In this document: piece after piece, positions 19,820-29,010 of the stretch
Layout: each line of letters opens with the position of its first letter
Numbering within the stretch: the first letter of the stretch is position 1
Source: Litchfieldella qijiaojingensis
Lineage (GTDB): Bacteria; Pseudomonadota; Gammaproteobacteria; Pseudomonadales; Halomonadaceae
NCBI RefSeq assembly: GCF_014651875.1
Contig: NZ_BMXS01000017.1
Span: 1-64,000, forward strand
Direction of reading: 5' to 3'
Length of the DNA: 64,000 bases
Program-made: the position numbers and the translations under genes
Notes under the pieces: model-generated
Seen by the model: only the letters and a program-made list of their open reading frames with translations
What the model was told of the DNA's origin: nothing
Databases searched by the model: none

Positions 19820-20986
19820 TTACCCCAGGTGCTCCTTGAACACCTTCATCAGTTCCCGCTTGTCCTCGAAACCAATTCCCGGCACGTCGGGCAAGGCTAC
19901 CAGGCCCTCTTCCACCGGCGTGGAATCGGCAAAACCACCGAACGGCGCGAAGACCCGCGGATAGGACTCGTTGCCGCCCAGCTTGAGCCCGGCGGCGATG
20001 TTGAGCGCGAACTGGTGACCGCCATGCGGGATGCACTGGCGCGGCGACCAACCGTGCTTGCGTAGCTCATCGAGTATGCGCAGGTACTCGACCAGCCCAT
20101 AGCTCAGCACCGGGTCCATCTGCAGGATATCGCGGTCGGCGCGCATGCCGCCGTAACGCAACAGGTTGCGCGCATCCTGGTGGGAGAACAGGTTCTCGCC
20201 GGTGGCCATGGGCGGGTCATAGTGCTCGCCAAGCTGCTGCTGCAGGGCATAATCGAGGGGGTCGCCCGCTTCTTCGTACCAGCGCACCCCATAGGGCGCC
20301 AGGCCATCGGCGAAAGCCAGCGCGGTCCTGAAGTCGAAGCGTCCATTGGCGTCGACCGCAAGACGCGAGGCATCGCCCACTACTTCGATCGCCGCCTCGA
20401 CCCGCCCCAGGTCCTCCGCCAGGGGCACGCCGCCGATCTTCATCTTGGTACAGATGTAGCCCAGGTCGAGATAGTCGCGCATCTCGTCCTTGAGGGCACT
20501 GATCTGCTTGCCCGGGTAGTAGTAGCCGCCCGCGGCATAGACCGGCACCCGCGGATCGGGTTCGCCATCGCCATAACGTTCGGCGAGCAACTGCGCCAGA
20601 GAGCGATTTTCGACCTTGGCGACAATGTCCCATACGGCCATGTCGATGATGCCGACCGCCACCGAGCGCTCGCCATGTCCTCCGGGTTTCTCGTTGGCCA
20701 TCAGCACATCCCAGATCCGAAAGGGATCGAGATTGTCGCCGCTCTCGGCGAGCAAGGAAGCTGGCTCGGCATCGCGCAGGCGCGGCAGGAAGCGCTCCTG
20801 CAGCAGACCGCTCTGGGCATAGCGTCCGTTGGAATTGAAGCCGTAACCCACGACCTGTCGGCCGTCGACCCAAGCATCGGTGTAGAGGGCGAGCACCGAG
20901 ACATCCATTTTGGCAAAGGAGATATAGGCGTTGGCGATGTCGGAGGCGATAGACACGCGTGCCTCGCGGATATCAGTAATTCGCAT
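19820..20986 (-). CDS. tarD: D(-)-tartrate dehydratase, enolase superfamily
   Basis: The enzyme is predicted to dehydrate D-tartrate to oxaloacetate in the cytoplasm with Mg2+. The protein is 388 residues from MRITDIREARVSIASDIANA and closely resembles Bradyrhizobium TarD along its whole length. The KxK base motif is at 181-183 (TKMKIGG); metal ligands are Asp212 (DANGRF), Glu238/239 and Glu264 (ATGENLF); the general-acid His is in PHGGHQ at 321-324. The start at 20986 is chosen by homology; open sequence upstream is in the tctB end. It is the last gene of the tct operon, so the transporter probably carries tartrate or a related hydroxydiacid. Confidence 0.88.
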   Translation of the reverse strand: MRITDIREARVSIASDIANAYISFAKMDVSVLALYTDAWVDGRQVVGYGFNSNGRYAQSGLLQERFLPRLRDAEPASLLAESGDNLDPFRIWDVLMANEKPGGHGERSVAVGIIDMAVWDIVAKVENRSLAQLLAERYGDGEPDPRVPVYAAGGYYYPGKQISALKDEMRDYLDLGYICTKMKIGGVPLAEDLGRVEAAIEVVGDASRLAVDANGRFDFRTALAFADGLAPYGVRWYEEAGDPLDYALQQQLGEHYDPPMATGENLFSHQDARNLLRYGGMRADRDILQMDPVLSYGLVEYLRILDELRKHGWSPRQCIPHGGHQFALNIAAGLKLGGNESYPRVFAPFGGFADSTPVEEGLVALPDVPGIGFEDKRELMKVFKEHLG

Positions 20987-20996
20987 CGTGCGACTC

Positions 20997-21452
20997 CTAC
21001 AGCAGCAGCCCGGTGGGCAAGCGTACGTTGAGAACCTGGGTAAAGGTGAGATAGAAGACGCCAACCAGCACGCCAATGATCGGAACCCACTGCAGCAAGC
21101 GGCGCCACGACACCGGCCCGTCCACCCGGGCCAGGTACCAGGTGAGTAGGAAGATGGCCACGCAGGTGGACACCACGAACCCCAACGTGCCGATGGCGAA
21201 CCACCAGACGAAGAACCCCGTCATGACCACCAGCAGACGGCGTAGGCTTCCCGATATCACGACCCGTCGGCTACCGGGCCTGATGAAGCCCTTGACGATC
21301 AACCCCACGGCGATCACTACCAGGATCACCAGCACGGCGCGCGGGAAGATGATGCTCAGCCGCCCCATCTCGCCACGAGGCAACCACAGCACGGCGGCAA
21401 ACGCCAAGCCGACGATCCCCGCGGCGATATCGGTATTCAAGCGCAGGATCAT
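20997..21452 (-). CDS. tctB: Tripartite tricarboxylate transporter small subunit TctB
   Basis: This 151-residue inner-membrane protein with four hydrophobic helices (for example VLVILVVIAVGLIVKGFI and LLVVMTGFFVWWFAIGTLGF) has the size and layout of TctB. It forms the membrane complex with TctA; the pair imports a carboxylate delivered by TctC. The start overlaps the tctA stop by four bases, and tarD follows after 10 bases, so all are in one transcript. Confidence 0.88.
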   Translation of the reverse strand: MILRLNTDIAAGIVGLAFAAVLWLPRGEMGRLSIIFPRAVLVILVVIAVGLIVKGFIRPGSRRVVISGSLRRLLVVMTGFFVWWFAIGTLGFVVSTCVAIFLLTWYLARVDGPVSWRRLLQWVPIIGVLVGVFYLTFTQVLNVRLPTGLLL

Positions 21453-22987
21453 GCGTCACCTCCTGCCTTCGATGACACCTTGTCAAGCAGACCTCTGCGT
21501 TCCAGCCAAGCCGGCAACAATGCTGTCGCCGCGCCGATCACCACCAGGCCGGCCAGCACTTTCGACAAGGGATTGCTGACCAGGCGCAGCCACGGAATCG
21601 GATCGATCACCGCCGCCAACATGGTCTGCACATAACCCTGCTCGGCGATGCCGCCAAGGATCAGGCCGAGCACGATCGGTGCCGCATGGATGCCGATCAA
21701 GCGCAGAAAATACCCGGCGCTGCCTAGGATCAGCATGATGCCGACATCGAGCAGGCTGTTACGCAAGGCGAAGGTCCCCAGGATGGTGACCATGGCGATG
21801 CACGGCATCAGGAAGTAATAGGGGGTCTTGATCACCACTCGGTGGATCAAGCGCCCACCGATCAGTCCCACCGGCAGCAGCATCAAGGCGGCAAGACCCA
21901 TCGACAGGATGAAGCCATTGGTCAATACCCCGGTCTCGGTGAACAGGTCGAGACCCGGGCGCAGGCCATGCAGCAGCAGTACGCCAAGGATGATGGCATC
22001 TGGTGGCGCGCCGGGTATGCCCAGCGTCAGCAACGGCACCATGCTGCCCGCCACCATCACGTTATTGCTCGATTCCGAGGCCACCACGCCATCGACATTG
22101 CCCTTGCCGAAACTATCGGGATCCTTGGAAAAGCGCCGCGCTTCGTTGTAGGCCACCAGGCTGGTCACGTTACCGCCAGCACCGGGAATGATGGCGATGA
22201 GCTGCCCGATCAGGCAGGAGCGAATCAGGTTGACAGGTTTGGTGAAGATGCGCTTGGCCACTTGAAGTATCGAGACGTGGCTCTTGCCGAAACCACCCTC
22301 CTTGGACAAGGCACCCCGCCCTTCGGCCGCCATGGTCAGCAGTTCGGGAATCACGAACAACCCGATCAGGGCGACGATCAGTTCGACGCCCCCTTGCAAG
22401 GGCGGAAAGCCGAAGGTGAAACGCGTTTCGCCACCGACGGGGGAGACACCGATGGTGCTGAGCAGCATGCCGATACAGCCACCCAGCAGTCCCTTGAGCA
22501 GGGAGTCGCTCGACAGGCTGGCCACCAGCGTTAGCCCCAGCATCGCCACCCAGAACATCTCGGCAGGGCCGAAGGCCACCGCCAGACGCGCCAGTGGCGG
22601 GGCCAGAACCAGCAGGAAGGCCACCCCGACCAGCCCCCCGACGACCGAGGCGATGGTGGCGGCTGCCAGGGCTTCGTAGGCACGCCCCTGGCGCGCCATC
22701 GGGTAACCATCAAAGGTAGTGGCGATCGACGAGGGCGTGCCCGGCGTATTGATCAGGATCGCGGTAAAGGCGCCGCCATAGATGGCGCCCATGTAGACCG
22801 CGCCCAGGGCAATCAGGCCCTGAAGCGCTTCCATGGAAAAGGTGAACGGCAGCAGCACGGCCAACGCCATGGTCGCTGTAAGCCCCGGCAAGGAACCGAT
22901 CAACAGGCCAGCCGAAACCCCGACGAGCACCGTGATGAAACTCTCGAAGGTCAGCAGCGAGGCCAGCGCTTGCAATAGCATGTCCAT
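21449..22987 (-). CDS. tctA: Tripartite tricarboxylate transporter large subunit TctA
   Basis: The 512-residue protein has about a dozen helices and the TctA hallmark loops GLLIGSLPGLTATMALAVLL (residues 26-45) and IPGAGGNVTSLVAYNEARRF, both glycine/proline-rich. GGGGG upstream of ATG at 22987 gives a strong ribosome binding site. It is separated from tctC by 100 bases that hold a stable hairpin, typical of operons where the binding protein is made in excess. Confidence 0.93.
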   Translation of the reverse strand: MDMLLQALASLLTFESFITVLVGVSAGLLIGSLPGLTATMALAVLLPFTFSMEALQGLIALGAVYMGAIYGGAFTAILINTPGTPSSIATTFDGYPMARQGRAYEALAAATIASVVGGLVGVAFLLVLAPPLARLAVAFGPAEMFWVAMLGLTLVASLSSDSLLKGLLGGCIGMLLSTIGVSPVGGETRFTFGFPPLQGGVELIVALIGLFVIPELLTMAAEGRGALSKEGGFGKSHVSILQVAKRIFTKPVNLIRSCLIGQLIAIIPGAGGNVTSLVAYNEARRFSKDPDSFGKGNVDGVVASESSNNVMVAGSMVPLLTLGIPGAPPDAIILGVLLLHGLRPGLDLFTETGVLTNGFILSMGLAALMLLPVGLIGGRLIHRVVIKTPYYFLMPCIAMVTILGTFALRNSLLDVGIMLILGSAGYFLRLIGIHAAPIVLGLILGGIAEQGYVQTMLAAVIDPIPWLRLVSNPLSKVLAGLVVIGAATALLPAWLERRGLLDKVSSKAGGDA

Positions 22988-23042
22988 ACTTAATCCCCCT
23001 GGCGGCGCTGTTCACTCCAGTGACGGAATGTTGGCAAGCAGG

Positions 23043-23076
23043 CCAATCCCCTGGCCTCGGTGGGCCAGGGGATTGG
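23043..23076 (-). promoter_or_regulatory. Intercistronic hairpin between tctC and tctA
   Basis: Perfect 14-base arms CCAATCCCCTGGCC and GGCCAGGGGATTGG enclose a six-base loop, 11 bases after the tctC stop. There is no T run on the minus strand, so it is more likely an mRNA-stabilising or attenuating structure that raises TctC over TctA and TctB than a full terminator. Confidence 0.6.
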
Positions 23077-23087
23077 TGGAGGGAGGA

Positions 23088-24038
23088 TCAGTCGGCGGCT
23101 TCGAGAATCGGGGTGTAGGCCTCCCGAAGGGAAGCGATGACCTCGTCGATCTCGTCACCGGTGATGTATTCCATCACGAAGCCCAGCGGCTCCTGCTTCT
23201 CGGTGATCTGGCGATTGGCTTCGGCGAAGGCGTCCTCGAGTACGCTGATGACCTCGTCGGGCGTTCCCTTGGGTGCTGCTACGCCGCGATAGGCACCGCC
23301 GACGATGTCATAGCCTTGCTCCTTGAAGGTCGGAGCGTCGGGAAGTGCCGGCACCCGCTCCTCGGACGCCACTGCCAGCACCCGGGCCCGGTCCTCCATC
23401 TGTACGCCGAGCATGGTGTAGTTGAAAATGCCGGCGACATGCCCGCCTTCCAGGGCGGCAGGCAGGGGACCGGTGCCGGTGAAAGGGATGTAGGTCAGGT
23501 CGATGTCGGCTTCCTGCTCGAAGCGCAGCATGTCGAGGTGATTGGCGCTATAGGTGCCGCTACCGCCGAGGGTGACGGCCTCGGGGTTCTCGCGCGCGTA
23601 TTCGACCAGGTCGTCGAGCGTCTCGAAGGGGCTATCAGCCGGCACGATCAGGGCATTGGGCGTGGAGTGGAAGAAGGTGATGATGTCCCAGTTGTCGGTC
23701 TCGAAGCCGGCGTCCGAGCGCTGGATCGGCTGGCCGATGATATGCGGGATGTTGACCCCGATGATCTCGTAGCCATCCGGCTCGGCACCGTTCTGGAATT
23801 CGCTCCAGGCCACGGCCCCCCCGCCACCCGGACGGTGGGTCACGTTGACACTGACGCCCAGGATCTCCTCCAGGATAGGCTCCTGGAAACGCGCGGTGAC
23901 GTCGGACTCACCACCGGGGTTGAAGGGAATCACATAGGTGATGGACTCCTCGGGATAGTCGGCCTGTACGGTTCCGGCCACTCCCAGGATGGCGATGGCC
24001 GACAGCGCACCGGCAAGCTTGGTGTAGGTGAACGTCAT
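23088..24038 (-). CDS. tctC: Tripartite tricarboxylate transporter binding protein TctC
   Basis: This periplasmic receptor captures the carboxylate for TctAB. The 316-residue precursor has a signal peptide (LAGALSAIAILGVAGTVQA-D) and the family motifs FNPGGESDVTAR (residues 36-47) and NVTHRPGGGGAVAW. The start at 24038 has GGGAG seven bases upstream; the longer open frame adds 30 unconserved residues. It is the first structural gene of the tct-tarD operon, downstream of a FadR-type regulator on the same strand. Confidence 0.92.
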   Translation of the reverse strand: MTFTYTKLAGALSAIAILGVAGTVQADYPEESITYVIPFNPGGESDVTARFQEPILEEILGVSVNVTHRPGGGGAVAWSEFQNGAEPDGYEIIGVNIPHIIGQPIQRSDAGFETDNWDIITFFHSTPNALIVPADSPFETLDDLVEYARENPEAVTLGGSGTYSANHLDMLRFEQEADIDLTYIPFTGTGPLPAALEGGHVAGIFNYTMLGVQMEDRARVLAVASEERVPALPDAPTFKEQGYDIVGGAYRGVAAPKGTPDEVISVLEDAFAEANRQITEKQEPLGFVMEYITGDEIDEVIASLREAYTPILEAAD

Positions 24039-24166
24039 GGCATGCTCCCAATCTTGTTGTATTAGCGTTTCACGAGGCAGCCATGGAGAAGAAGAAATCA
24101 GAAAGATGCATGGCTGCCAGGCCGACACCGGCGCTTTTTATCGGCACGCGCCGCGGACCTACCTTG

Positions 24167-24194
24167 AAGCTAGCCAAGTTGTAAAAGTTGTCAA
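24167..24194 (-). promoter_or_regulatory. Candidate sigma-70 promoter of tctCAB-tarD
   Basis: On the minus strand a perfect TTGACA (24189-24194) is followed 16 bases later by TAGCTT (24167-24172), about 130 bases before tctC. The region also carries a short tandem repeat, AGTTGTAAA / AGTTGTCAA on the plus strand, overlapping the -35 box, where a regulator could bind. Confidence 0.45.
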
Positions 24195-24231
24195 ATTTTA
24201 TTCCGGAAAACTCATATGCCAGCCTGTTGCA

Positions 24232-24978
24232 TCACCCCTCGAAAACCCGGCGACGAGAATTGCTCAAATGCTCGCGCATGCACAGGCTTGCAGCTTCCGC
24301 ATCACCGGCGAGAATACTGTCATGGATTCGCTGGTGCTCGTCCTGGACTTCGGGCAGATGATGTGTGGGACGGCGTAAGCCCAAGCCCCGTGCCAGGTTC
24401 TGGCCATAAGTGATCGATTCCTTGAGGGAAAGCAACGTCTCGGAGAAGAAGCGGTTGTGAGTCGCCTTAGCGATGGCCAGATGAAAGCCGAAATCGGCAT
24501 CGACCCCCAGAGCATTATCGCGAATGCGTTGTTCCAGCAGCTCCAATGCACGGCTGATCGCCCTTCTGTCCTCAGGACTGGCATTGAGCGCCGCTAGGCG
24601 CGCGGATTCGGTTTCCACGGCGATGCGGAATTCGAAGCAACGCTGGATATCCGCTAGGCTCTCGAGCGGGGCGAACTCGAGCATGGCACGATCGGGACGC
24701 AGACAGACGAAACTGCCGGCCCCGCGATGCGAGCGAATCAGGCCATCCTCGCGGAGCTTGGCCAATGCCTCGCGCACGATGGGACGCGATACCCCATGCA
24801 AGCTTGCCAGCGTCTCTTCCGACGGCAGGCGTTCCCCTTCACTAAACTCGCGCTTGATGATGCGGTCAACGATATCGCCGTATACGCGATCGCTGAGCTT
24901 GAAGGAGCGTCGCCGAGGTTCTTCGGCCAAGGAAAGTGTCATCTGGCCCTCGTCACGGGCGTCATTGCGGGTTGTCAT
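24232..24978 (-). CDS. GntR/FadR-family regulator
   Basis: This 248-residue repressor or activator has an N-terminal winged helix-turn-helix (YGDIVDRIIKREFSEGERLP, SEETLASLHGVSRPIVREAL; about residues 33-75) and a C-terminal all-helical FCD domain with metal-binding His/Asp positions (DADFGFHLAIAKATHN and later EHQRIHDSILAGD). It lies directly upstream of tctC in the same orientation and divergent from the argE-like gene, so it most likely controls tartrate-type acid use. It is not closely similar to the other two GntR proteins in this window. Confidence 0.85.
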   Translation of the reverse strand: MTTRNDARDEGQMTLSLAEEPRRRSFKLSDRVYGDIVDRIIKREFSEGERLPSEETLASLHGVSRPIVREALAKLREDGLIRSHRGAGSFVCLRPDRAMLEFAPLESLADIQRCFEFRIAVETESARLAALNASPEDRRAISRALELLEQRIRDNALGVDADFGFHLAIAKATHNRFFSETLLSLKESITYGQNLARGLGLRRPTHHLPEVQDEHQRIHDSILAGDAEAASLCMREHLSNSRRRVFEG

Positions 24979-25097
24979 AGGGCTCTCTCTTGCGCTTTCC
25001 TACAACATACTCCAGATGCTATTGACGTAACCAATGGGCGAGCCGTGTTAGGCTGAAGGTAGTCGCCCGCCACGTTATCAGTCGAGGACACGCCAGG

Positions 25098-26261
25098 ATG
25101 AAGACACCCGCACAACTGCTCGAGACCTTGGTGAGCTTCGCCACCGTATCCCGGGATTCCAACCTGGAATTGATTCGTTTCATCGAGGGCTATCTCGACG
25201 AGCATGGCGTGCCCCACCAGCGCATCGAGAACGATGACCATACCAAGGCCAACCTGCTGGCCCGCATCGGCCCCAAGGTCGAAGGCGGCGTAGTGCTGTC
25301 GGGACATACCGACGTGGTGCCGGTGGACGGTCAACCCTGGTCGACCGACCCGTTCACTCTGGTCGACAAGGGTGATGGCCGCCTCTACGGCCGCGGCAGT
25401 TGCGACATGAAAGGCTTCATCGCCTGCGCCTTGGCCCAGCTCCCCCACTGGGTACAGCAGGATCTTACGCGGCCCATCTATCTGGCCTTCTCCTACGATG
25501 AGGAAGTCGGCTGTCTGGGCGCACCACGTCTGATCGAACGCCTGATGGCCGATCATCCCCGCCCCGCCGCGGTGATCGTCGGCGAGCCGACCCTGATGGC
25601 GCCGGTAGTGGCGCAAAAGGGCATCACCAACCTGCGTACCACCGTGACCGGTCGCGCCGCCCACTCCAGCCAGATCAACCAAGGGGTCTCGGCGATCCAC
25701 GTGGCCGCCAGACTGGTCGCCAGGATCGAAGACATCATGGCCGAGCTGCGCGAGGAGGGTCGTGTCGACGAGGCCTTCAATGTCGCCCACTCCAGCTTGC
25801 ATGTGGGCAAGATCCAAGGCGGTACGGCGATCAACATCATGGCCCAGGAATGTCATTTCGACTGGGAGATTCGCCATCTGCCCCATGACAGCTTCGATGA
25901 ACTGCTCGCTCGCTTCACCACCTTCGCCGAAGCACTGGAAGCCGAGTTCAAGAGCCGTGCCCCGGAAGCCGGCATTCGTACCGAGCGCCTGACCAGCACC
26001 GTGCCCGCACTGGCCGACCGCGACAACGCCGCTGCCTTGACGCTATGTCACGAACTGATGGGCCAGCGCCGCAGCGAAGCCGTGGCCTATGCCACCGAGG
26101 CCGGCCAGTTCCAGAGCGCAGGGCTGCCCACGGTGATCTGCGGCCCCGGCAGCATCGCCCAGGCGCATCAGCCGGATGAATACATCGAGATCGAACAGCT
26201 CGAGGCCGGAGCCAGATTCATGGAGCGGCTGGGAGAACGACAGCGTCATGGCCAAGCGTGA
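25098..26261 (+). CDS. argE: Acetylornithine deacetylase-like M20 peptidase
   Basis: The 387-residue cytoplasmic zinc hydrolase has the M20 motifs SGHTDVVPVDG (residues 68-78), GRGSCDMKGF (98-107, bridging Asp), DEEVGCLG (catalytic Glu pair) and VGEPT, plus a dimerisation domain with GRAAHSS. It best matches ArgE, which releases acetate from N-acetylornithine. It stands alone, divergent from a FadR-type regulator and far from arginine genes, so a role on another N-acyl amino acid is possible. Confidence 0.85.
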   Translation: MKTPAQLLETLVSFATVSRDSNLELIRFIEGYLDEHGVPHQRIENDDHTKANLLARIGPKVEGGVVLSGHTDVVPVDGQPWSTDPFTLVDKGDGRLYGRGSCDMKGFIACALAQLPHWVQQDLTRPIYLAFSYDEEVGCLGAPRLIERLMADHPRPAAVIVGEPTLMAPVVAQKGITNLRTTVTGRAAHSSQINQGVSAIHVAARLVARIEDIMAELREEGRVDEAFNVAHSSLHVGKIQGGTAINIMAQECHFDWEIRHLPHDSFDELLARFTTFAEALEAEFKSRAPEAGIRTERLTSTVPALADRDNAAALTLCHELMGQRRSEAVAYATEAGQFQSAGLPTVICGPGSIAQAHQPDEYIEIEQLEAGARFMERLGERQRHGQA

Positions 26262-26290
26262 TCGTAGGGGACGATCGTCGGATTGCCCAA

Positions 26291-26301
26291 ATGTTCAACA
26301 T
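26291..26301. promoter_or_regulatory. ATGTT(G/C)AACAT operator before the second GntR gene
   Basis: The palindrome ATGTTCAACAT fits the GT-N3-AC core of GntR/FadR-family operators. The same 11-base palindrome (with G or C in the centre) occurs twice at 37576-37606, upstream of the TRAP binding protein. The position 42 bases before the GTG start suggests autoregulation by the gene that follows. Confidence 0.6.
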
Positions 26302-26342
26302 ATGGCAGGTTATGTATAAATCCCATTGGACATAGCGCAATC

Positions 26343-27101
26343 GTGAAGGACAAGCCGCTCAAGTCGTCGAATCGCCCCAGCATTGCTGAATTCCTGGCCG
26401 AAGCCATCTTTTCCGGGAGCTATCAGCCCGGTGACTTCGTACCCAAGGAGATCGATCTTGCCGAGCAGTTCGCTATCAACCGTTCCGCGGTGCGTAGCGA
26501 CCTGCGGCAGTTGGTGGATGTCGGCATCATCGAGCGTATCTCCGGTCATGGCTCCAAGGTCAGAGAATACGAGGAGTGGAACATTCTCGATCCGGCGGTG
26601 ACCGACTGGATGACCCGCTATGCCTCCCCCAACCCCAAGATCCAGCGTGAAATCCTTGCCTTCCGTTTGGATGTCGAGCCCTATGTCGCCATGACCGCCG
26701 CCAAGCGGGCCAAGGCACGCGACCTGGTCGCCATCGAAGAAGCTTTCGAGGGCATGGGGCAGAACCTGGACAAGGCGAGCAGTCCCGAAGATCGTCGCCT
26801 GCACAGCGATTACGATGTCGCTTTCCATATCGCCATCTACAAGGCGACTCACAATATCGTCTGGGCCCAGCTTTCCCACATCCTGCGCCCTTCCATCTAC
26901 CTGTTGATCGAGATGTCCAATATCAGCGCTACCGATCCCGAGGATAGTCTCGAGCGTCACCGGCAGCTGATGGAGTGCATACGGAGCCGCCGTCCGCGCG
27001 AAGCCTTTCTGGCAGCCCAGGCAGTACTCGACGGAACGGCACAGGCGTTGGGCATCGAACCCGGCGAAAGTACCCTGGGTCGGGACCTGGACCTGGTCTG
27101 A
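26343..27101 (+). CDS. GntR/FadR-family regulator of the pentose genes
   Basis: This 252-residue DNA-binding protein has a winged helix (IAEFLAEAIFSGSYQPGDFV, PKEIDLAEQFAINRSAVRSD) and an FCD domain (DYDVAFHIAIYKATHN, and ERHRQLMECIRSR) that senses a small acid. GTG at 26343 is chosen as start; an upstream TTG would place the operator inside the coding region. The shared palindromes imply that it controls itself and the dctP-araD1-dehydrogenase operon starting at 37672. It converges on the xylD operon. Confidence 0.83.
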   Translation: MKDKPLKSSNRPSIAEFLAEAIFSGSYQPGDFVPKEIDLAEQFAINRSAVRSDLRQLVDVGIIERISGHGSKVREYEEWNILDPAVTDWMTRYASPNPKIQREILAFRLDVEPYVAMTAAKRAKARDLVAIEEAFEGMGQNLDKASSPEDRRLHSDYDVAFHIAIYKATHNIVWAQLSHILRPSIYLLIEMSNISATDPEDSLERHRQLMECIRSRRPREAFLAAQAVLDGTAQALGIEPGESTLGRDLDLV

Positions 27102-27129
27102 CGTCTCCTAGGCAACGTCCATAGAAAAC

Positions 27130-27152
27130 GAGCGCCTGTGGGTCAGGCGCTC
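27130..27152 (-). terminator. Terminator of the araFGH-xylD operon
   Basis: A perfect nine-base stem, GAGCGCCTG / CAGGCGCTC, encloses a five-base loop. On the minus strand it is followed by GTTTTC. It lies 28 bases beyond the xylD stop, and between two converging genes. Confidence 0.65.
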
Positions 27153-27180
27153 AACCAGCGGCACGCATTGCCGAGAACGT

Positions 27181-28992
27181 TCAGTGATTATCCCGGGGCG
27201 GGCTGACACGCGCTACGTCGCGATATTTCGTCGCCGGCTCCAGCGTCATGCCGCGGTCGAGCGGCTCGACCAGGCTGCGCTGGATCTCTTGCCAAGGGGT
27301 CTGATGTGCGGGATACGAGTAGCCGCCCTGGGCTTCGAGATGTTGGCGACGTGCCGCGAGCTCGGTGTCATCGATCAGCACTCGCACCTCGCCACGCTTC
27401 AGGTCGATGCGCAACCGGTCGCCACTCTCGAGCAGCGCCAGGCCACCGCCAGTGGCCGCCTCCGGCGAGGCGTTGAGGATCGACGGCGAACCGGAGGTCC
27501 CCGACTGGCGACCGTCGCCCAGACACGGCAGCGATTCGATACTGCGCTTGAGCAAGGCCTCGGGCGGCTGCATGTTGACCACCTCGGCACTACCGGGATG
27601 CCCCACCGGCCCGACCCCACGCATCACCAGGATGGTAGTTTCGTCGATAGCCAACGCGGGATCGTCGATGCGCGCGTGGTAGTCCTCGGCACCATCGAAC
27701 ACCGCCACCTTGCCTTCGAAGGCGTCGGGATCGGCGGGATCGCTGAGGAAGCGCTGGCGAAATTCGGCAGATATGACGCTGGTCTTCATCAGCGCCGAGT
27801 CGAACAGGTTGCCCTTGAGGTTGAGGAACCCGGCGTGCTCGACTAACGGATTGTCATAGCGGCGAATCACCTCGGGATCGAGGGTCTCGTGCCCCTGGGT
27901 GTTGGCTGCCAGCGTCTGGCCGTTGACAGTCATCACCTCGCCGTGGAGACGCCCGGCCGCAAGCAGTTCGTGGAGCACCGCGGGCACCCCGCCGGCACGA
28001 TGGAACTCTTCGGACAGATAGGCCCCAGCCGGCATCACGTTGGCCAGCAGTGGAACCTCGTGCCCCAGCCGCTGCCAATCGTCGTTGGTCAGCTCGACTC
28101 CAGCGTGGCGGGCGATAGCATTGATGTGAATCGGCGCATTGGAGGACCCCCCCAGCGCTGAGCAGACTACGATGGCGTTCTCGAAGGCCTCGCGGGTCAG
28201 GATATGGCTGGGCCGCAAGTCCTCCCACACCATCGCCACGCTGCGTACCCCCGTCTCGTACGCCACCGCGGCGCGCTCCTTGTAGGGTGCCGGGATCATC
28301 GCCGAACCGGGCAGGCTCATGCCCAGCGCCTCGGCCATCGAATTCATGGTCGAGGCAGTGCCCATGGTGTTGCAATGGCCGATGGAGGGTGCCGAATCGG
28401 TGGCTCGCGACAGGAACTCGTCGTAATCGATATCGCCGGCGGCCAAGCGCTTGCGCAGTTCCCAGATGATAGTGCCGGAACCGACCCGCTCACCCTCGCG
28501 CCAACCATTGAGCATCGGCCCGCCGGAGAGCACGATGGCCGGGATATTGACCGTGGCTGCCGCCATCAGGCAGGCCGGGGTAGTCTTATCGCAACCGGTG
28601 GTCAGTACCACGCCGTCCAGCGGATAGCCGTGCAATACCTCGACCAGGCCAAGGTAAGCCAGGTTACGGTCCAGCGCCGCCGTGGGGCGGCGCACGTTCT
28701 CGTGGATCGGATGCAGGGGAAACTCGAAAGGCACCCCGCCGGCGGCGCGAATGCCGTCCTTGACCCGCCTGACCAGCTCGATGTGGTGGCGGTTGCACGG
28801 GGTCAGGTCGGAACCGGACTGGGCGATACCGATGATCGGCTTGCCGCTGGCCAGTTCGTCGAGGGTAATGCCGTAGTTCAGGTAGCGCTCGATGCACAAC
28901 GCCGTGGTTGCCGGATGGTCAGGGTTGTCGAACCACCACCGCGAGCGCAACTGGTCGGGGGTGATTCTTGCGTCGGTCGGTCGACTCGTCAT
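27181..28992 (-). CDS. xylD: D-xylonate dehydratase type IlvD/Edd enzyme
   Basis: The 603-residue iron-sulfur dehydratase is predicted to convert a pentonate to its 2-keto-3-deoxy form. It matches Caulobacter XylD along nearly its whole length: [20 protein letters not shown] (residues 16-35), [24 protein letters not shown] and [10 protein letters not shown], which carry the three cluster cysteines. CAGGA upstream of ATG 28992 marks the start. It is the last gene of the araFGH operon, 18 bases after the lactonase. D-xylonate is the expected substrate, but related pentonates such as L-arabinonate cannot be excluded. Confidence 0.87.
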   Translation of the reverse strand: MTSRPTDARITPDQLRSRWWFDNPDHPATTALCIERYLNYGITLDELASGKPIIGIAQSGSDLTPCNRHHIELVRRVKDGIRAAGGVPFEFPLHPIHENVRRPTAALDRNLAYLGLVEVLHGYPLDGVVLTTGCDKTTPACLMAAATVNIPAIVLSGGPMLNGWREGERVGSGTIIWELRKRLAAGDIDYDEFLSRATDSAPSIGHCNTMGTASTMNSMAEALGMSLPGSAMIPAPYKERAAVAYETGVRSVAMVWEDLRPSHILTREAFENAIVVCSALGGSSNAPIHINAIARHAGVELTNDDWQRLGHEVPLLANVMPAGAYLSEEFHRAGGVPAVLHELLAAGRLHGEVMTVNGQTLAANTQGHETLDPEVIRRYDNPLVEHAGFLNLKGNLFDSALMKTSVISAEFRQRFLSDPADPDAFEGKVAVFDGAEDYHARIDDPALAIDETTILVMRGVGPVGHPGSAEVVNMQPPEALLKRSIESLPCLGDGRQSGTSGSPSILNASPEAATGGGLALLESGDRLRIDLKRGEVRVLIDDTELAARRQHLEAQGGYSYPAHQTPWQEIQRSLVEPLDRGMTLEPATKYRDVARVSPPRDNH

Positions 28993-29010
28993 AACGGAAT
29001 CCTGGGATCG

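Noticed and set aside
22833-24065. 410-codon plus-strand open frame across tctC and the end of tctA
   Set aside because: It spans two genes and their hairpin on the opposite strand with no protein features.
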